DNA of 64,000 bases, taken from Helianthus annuus (Eukaryota > Streptophyta > Magnoliopsida > Asterales > Asteraceae). Both the position numbers and the translations under genes were made by a program. Where the stretch lies: contig NC_035443.2 in NCBI RefSeq assembly GCF_002127325.2, positions 27,433,838-27,497,837 of the forward strand. The letters run 5' to 3'. The notes under the pieces were generated by a model, which was not told where the DNA came from, did no database searches, and saw nothing but the letters and a program-made list of their open reading frames with translations. Shown here in pieces: positions 59,338 to 64,000 of this stretch; within the stretch, counting starts at the first letter, position 1; the number at the start of each line of letters is the position of its first letter.

Positions 59338-60617
59338 TTAGTCTATGATGCATCACCTAGATAAAACAGTACATGCACTGTTCTATTTATAGTACATTGC
59401 AACCACTGTGGAATCTATGCTGCATCACCTAGATAATGACATCTAATAACTATAACAACCTCTAACATCTGCTATCACTAAACAGTGTTACATTGGAAAC
59501 ACTGATTACAACATCTGATTATTCAATTCTCTGATGAGCTTTATCCTCTGTTGAAGCCTCAACAGACCTTCTTCAGTAGACTTTGTCTTCTTCAATCAAA
59601 GGGTGATCAGACCTTTGCTTCCAGCAGACCTTAGTCTTCATCAGCGGTTTACTTTTCAATTTTTTCCTGCACATTTATATGCACGTTTACTTTGTGAGGA
59701 TGAGTGAGGAGTTTGGAAGGGTGGAGATGTTTGCATCTGTTGTGAGGAAGTAACAACAGATGTTTGTTGCATTTGTGTTACAACAGGTATCTCTGGCATC
59801 TCAACCTCCAGAGATCCTTACTTTTTGTTTTCTTGTACAACATTTTTCTAGCTTTTGGCCATCATGCGTGTAAAATTTTCATTTAAAAGATTGTTACTTT
59901 CAAGTGCTTCACCTTGTTCAAAATTTTATTTTCTTAAAACATTTTTAAGGTAGAAGCTTCATGGTCTTGGATACATGAGAAAAGGATTGTCAGTTCCTCT
60001 CTTGATTGCTCTCAAGTTTGCTACCAAATCTAGAAAAATATTTGGGAAAGCTTGTGACTTGAATTTCTCAAAATAGCATATCCCAAGTACTGCGTTTGTA
60101 GGGGTATTTCATTAAAAGCATTGGTTTTTGCAGACAAGCAAACCAAGAGAGTATGGAAAAAGAATTTTATTTCACGTGGAAACTTTGGTTTGAAAAGTGT
60201 TGCTCCCACCGTTTGACCTTCATAGCCCCTTTCTATGAACTCATTGTGTAAGTCATTTTGGGGTAACATTCCATACCTGTCAAATCCTCTAATTGAAACA
60301 TAGTGGAGATAGATTCTACGGTGATTTCCACATGTTTTTTATTGACGGTGGAGGTCATGAGAAATGGACTTTTGTTTTGTAGTGTCAGCTTTGCATTTGC
60401 CCAAAATTCTCTGAGGGTGTAAAGATAGATGAGGGCATTTGAGCAGGAATGTAAAGGTATTTTGATGAATTTATGATGTCGACGATGGAGTGAAAATCTG
60501 TATTCTTGCTATGTTTTACAAGATACAATAAGTTGTTGAGGGGTTTTAAATTCGAGAGCCATGAAGAACTTTAGTTCAAATCTTTTATGCAGATGATCTT
60601 TTTGATTGAAAGAAGGG
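59338..60617 (-). mobile_element. copia SIRE-like 3' region and LTR-like sequence
   Basis: 59338-59660 resembles a copia LTR in style (repeated acatctg words, TATA-like tctatttatag on the plus strand). 59830-60600 encodes, with breaks, the extra 3' domain of SIRE-type polyproteins (see 60030-60269). Joined at about 60618 to gypsy copy 2. Not closely similar to the LTR 45287-46007, so the two may be different elements. Confidence 0.5.
60030..60269 (-). pseudogene. fragment of SIRE-type copia 3' domain
   Basis: 79 residues including KPKFPREIKFFFHTLLVCLSA and AFNEIPLQTQYLGYAI. This pattern (Trp/Lys-Phe...HT...CLS.K...FNE) recurs in plant SIRE/copia polyproteins downstream of RNase H. No ATG context and no continuation upstream; a remnant. 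Confidence 0.55.
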
Positions 60618-61111
60618 TTCCATACTGAAAGTTTCCTTCATCGGTAAGAAATGAGCAGACTTGGTTAATCTGTCTACAATCACCCAGATTGTATCATTTC
60701 CTTTTTGTGTCTTGGGTAATTTAGTAACAAAATCCATTGTTATTAATTCCCATTTCCATATCGGCATTTCTAGTTGCTGTAATAAACCTGAGGGTTTCTG
60801 ATGTTCAGCTTTAACCTGTGAACAGGTTAGACACTTGGCAACATAGGCTGCTATATCCTTTTTCATTCCTATCCACCAGAAAAATTCTTTCTTAAGTCTT
60901 GATACATTATATCATTACCAGGATGTATCGTATATTTAGACTTATGGGCTTCTTCAAATATTCGGTGGCGTAGGTTTCCTTGTTTGGGTATCCAGATTCT
61001 TTTCTTATGGAATCTACAAATTCCATCTGTTCCTTATTCTAATTCCTTAATCATTCCTTTTAATTTTTTAGTATCGTCCTTGATTACTGATTCCTGTACT
61101 TCTCTAATTTG
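60618..61111 (-). pseudogene. integrase N-terminal part (copy 2)
   Basis: Zinc-binding region and first catalytic Asp ([17 protein letters not shown]) with [17 protein letters not shown]. Here the frame between core and zinc finger is cleaner than in copy 1. It ends abruptly at the 60618 junction. Confidence 0.85.
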
Positions 61112-62340
61112 CTAATTTAAATCTATCTGCAGATTTAATTTGAGAGAACGTACTGGTTTTGGCTTTTCATGATACTTTCGACTTAAAGTATCGGCTACTA
61201 CATTAGGCTTTCCAGCATGATGCTGGATATTACAATCGTAATCACTCAGGATTTCCATCCAACGTCTGTGTCTCATATTTAACTCTTTTTGCCCAAAAAC
61301 ATATCTTAAACTCTTATGGTCGGTGAAAATGGTAAACTTACTACCGTAAAGGTAATGTCTCCAAATCTTAAGGGCAAAAATTATGGCTCCTAATTCTAGA
61401 TCATGGGTTGTATAATTCTCTTCATGATTCTTAAGTTGTCTAGAGGCATAGGCTATAACCTTTTGACGTTGCATCAACACACATCCATATCCTAACTTAG
61501 AAGCGTCACAATATACTATAAAGTCTTCAGTTCCTTCTGGTATGCTAGTATGGGTGCGTTGGTTAATCTCTGCTTAAGAATTCTAAAGGCTTCTTCCTGT
61601 TTTGGTCCCCATTCAAACTTAACTGATTTACAGGTCTGTTTTGTTAATGGAATGGCTATTCTAGAGAAATCTTGGATAAACCGTCTATAAAAACCTGCTA
61701 GTCCAAGAAAACTTCTCACCTCCGTTGGTGATTCAGGGACTTTCCATTTAGTAATCGCCTCGATCTTTGTGGGATCCACATGAATTCTTTCATGATTTAC
61801 CCGGTGTCCAAGGAATTGTACTTCTTGTAACCAAAATTCACATTTTGAGAATTTAGCATAAAACTTCTCTTCTTAGCAAATTTAAAAGCGTATGCAGATG
61901 CGCTGCATGTTCTTTACTCTTAGAGTAAATGAGAATATCATCTATAAAGACAATTATGAATTTATCCAGATATGGTTTACATATTCTGTTCATCATGTCC
62001 ATAAATGCGGCTGGGGCATTGGTTAAACCTAATGGCGTGACGGTAAATTCATAATGACCATACCTTGTTCTGAAAGCAGTTTTAGGAATGTCCTCGTCCT
62101 GTACTTTCAGTTAATGATATCCTGAGTGTAAATCGATCTTAGAAAAGAATCGAGCCCCTTGCAATTGATCAAACAGATCACCTATTCTCGGTAATGGGTA
62201 CCAATTTTTTATCGTGACCTTGTTCAATTCTCGGTATTCAATGCACACACGCATTGATCCATCCTTCTTCTTGACAAACAAGATTGGTGCTCCCCACGGT
62301 GATGAACTAGGCTATATGAAACCTTTCTCCAAAAGTTCGT
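61112..62340 (-). pseudogene. RNase H and RT (copy 2)
   Basis: RNase H in 61112-61480 ([27 protein letters not shown]). A frame break at about 61540. Connection region 61516-61779 ([13 protein letters not shown]). RT core 61880-62310 in broken frames. The 2-base loss before YAKFSKC-type sequence (near 61866) and the TAG before PSSSPWG (62309-62311) match copy 1. Confidence 0.85.
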
Positions 62341-63049
62341 CCAATTGTTTCTTCAGTTCCTGCATCTCTGCTGGTGCTAAACGATAAGGTGCCTTGGCAA
62401 TCAGTGCTATCCCTGGTAGTAGGTGAATTCTGAATTCAACCTCTCTATCTGGCAGTAATCCAGGTAGCCCTTCTAGAAAAACATCTGAGAATTGAGATAC
62501 TACGAGAATATCTTTCAGTTCTTTTTCATTAGTGTTAATGATTATAGAAATCATATACAGTAGCGATCCTTTCCTTGCATAACTTGCTGTTTTCATTACA
62601 GAGATAAATTTTGTGGATCTAGATGACTTGTCTCCTTTAATTATGATCTTTTCACCCTTTGGTGAACTTACTTTTATTGACTTTTGATCACATAGAATAC
62701 TGGCTTTATTGGCTACTAACCAATCCATTCCTAATACGATATCATATCCAGCCAGATTTATTGGGTAAAGGTTAGCAATAAAATTTTGGTTTAAAATTTC
62801 TATTCTTGCTCCCTGCAAGATTTCAGTAATCTTAATGGATTCTCCATTTGCCGTTTCGACCAAATATTCTTGTTGAAGTTCAGTTAATGGTTGATTGAGA
62901 AGTTTGCAGAATGAAGTATTAATAAAACTTTGGTTCGCACCAGAGTTAAATAATACTTTAGCAAAAACATCATTAACTAAAAACGTACCGACAATTATGT
63001 CCGGAATCATTTTGGCTTCTTCGGCCGTCAGAGCAAAATGCTCTAGCAT
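62312..63049 (-). pseudogene. protease and RT start (copy 2)
   Basis: One open stretch that in copy 1 is split in three: protease loop with NSGANQSF (catalytic Asp replaced by Asn), IVLGMDWLV, then [18 protein letters not shown] and the RT start. Only the TAG at 62309 closes it. Confidence 0.88.
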
Positions 63050-64000
63050 TCTTAGTAGTTTTGCTGTTCATGGCTGGAGCTAGTTTCAGACAGTTCGGTT
63101 TGATATGCCCTTTTCTCCACAATTGAAGCATATTCCATTACTGGGTTCCTTCCTACATTCTTCTTCCTTGTGTCCCGATATCTTGCAGAAGTTGCAGTAT
63201 ATGGAATATCTTCCTGAATGCTTCTTCTTGCAGTACTTACAGTAAGGTGCAGAAGTAGAACCTATATTTTTCCCACAGTTGGAATTACCGTAGCGAAATT
63301 CCTAGGTAAGTTTTTGGACTAGGTTCTTTCTCTGGTTCTCTTCTTGTGTACGTATCAATTCATCAGTCAAGGTATTGGCTAGCTCTACTGCTTCTTCTAT
63401 AGTTTGTGGTCTAGCTGCCTTGACTACATGTCTAATCTCACTGATTAATCCCCAGATGTAACGAGAGATTAATACTGGTTCTGGTGAAGCTAGGGGTGGC
63501 ACTATTCTAGCATATTCAAAGAATATGGTAGTGTAATCCTTGCAGTCTACTCCAGTCATTCTAAGGTTTAAGAACTTATTAGCTATTTGTTCTTTTTCAT
63601 TGGGAGGACAGAATTTTCTTTTGACCATGTTCTTAAACTCAGTCCATTCCATATTAAAGACTCTGTCACTTCCCCTAGACTGGAGAATAGTATTCCACCA
63701 TTCTAAGGCTGCATTCTTAAATAGATTAGAATCAAACATAATTTTTATCTTCCTCTGCACATTTGTTTATTTTTAAGACTGTCTCAGTCTTTTCTATCCA
63801 ACATAGAGCTGCAATGACTTCATTGCCAGAGAATTGTATAGGTTTGCAAGACCGGAATTCTTTATAAGAACAACCATATGACATGGTTCTTCTTCTTTTT
63901 GGAATAGGCAACTGAAGTAATGGTCCATTATTCACGTTGTGACTGGGTTCAGTAGGTGGTCGTTTACTTCCACTATTAGTTTTATTATTGTCTGCTTCCT
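63050..64000 (-). pseudogene. gag (copy 2), partial
   Basis: Zinc knuckles in 63060-63290, an in-frame TAG at 63302-63304 as in copy 1, capsid block 63302-63760 (ALEWWNTI, YIWGLISEIRHV), frame break, then FRSCKPIQFSGNEV in 63732-63935. Continues beyond the window. Confidence 0.85.

Larger units (their letters stand above)
60618..64000 (-). mobile_element. Ty3/gypsy Tekay-type element, copy 2, defective and cut by window end
   Basis: Nearly identical in sequence to 1560-4996 (copy 1). Runs integrase, RNase H, RT, protease, gag towards the window end. The 3' part of integrase and the 3' LTR are missing at the junction with copia-like DNA at 60618. Shares with copy 1 the RT stop, RT frameshift, gag stop and protease D-to-N change. 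Confidence 0.92.

Overview
The window is plant nuclear DNA: GT-AG spliced introns, long AT-rich non-coding stretches, and a dense patchwork of nested plant transposable elements (Ty3/gypsy chromoviruses of Tekay type, SIRE-like Ty1/copia, PIF/Harbinger, hAT, Mutator-like, Helitron, tRNA-derived SINEs). A eudicot is likely and Asteraceae is my best guess from the style of the elements, but that is inference. There are no prokaryotic operons, CRISPR arrays, rRNA or tRNA genes. I see one intact host gene: a seven-exon G-type lectin S-receptor-like kinase on the minus strand (33202-37356, 824 codons plus stop).

Layout. 1-7137: decayed minus-strand Tekay-type gypsy element (copy 1) with a shortened 5' LTR and a deletion in integrase. 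7138-9180: GGT-rich tract and two abutting Tourist-like MITEs, each carrying a 15-bp minisatellite. 9181-10306: AT-rich DNA with a Helitron-like end and a SINE-like fragment. 10307-22842: PIF/Harbinger element split by a 9.9-kb Ty3/gypsy insertion (11405-21314, TSD tagtc, LTRs about 99.3% identical) and by a hAT-like element (21874-22696, TSD ccgccatg). 22846-31166: Helitron-like ends, a Mutator-like element (9-bp TSD), a solo LTR related to copy 1, a 320-bp MITE of the Harbinger family, and a SINE with a perfect 18-bp TSD. 31744-32762: second SINE and a fold-back element. 33202-37356: the receptor kinase. 37938-40035: second, decayed PIF/Harbinger element. 40447-45286: old LTR remnants, a gag-RT gypsy scrap, a 1.7-kb TIR element.

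45287-60617: SIRE/copia-like LTR and 3' region, invaded by a large non-autonomous element (46390-59337) with LTRs of about 3.2 kb, a 2.5-kb internal region without gag or pol, and a 48-bp satellite of hairpins. One of its LTRs contains the most unusual structure in the window: 49184-56194, a concatemer LTR-I-LTR-I-LTR-I-LTR of a small non-autonomous LTR element, flanked by one 5-bp TSD. Each internal unit holds an unrecognised 301-aa reading frame, a relic second LTR, a perfect 18-bp hairpin and an integrase C-terminal fragment. 60618-64000: second copy of the copy 1 gypsy family, sharing with copy 1 the same frameshift, stop codons and loss of the protease aspartate, so both descend from an already defective master.

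The 'genes work together' question applies only within elements. The insertion order can be read from nesting: Harbinger before the 9.9-kb gypsy and the hAT; copia before the large LTR element; that element before the concatemer.
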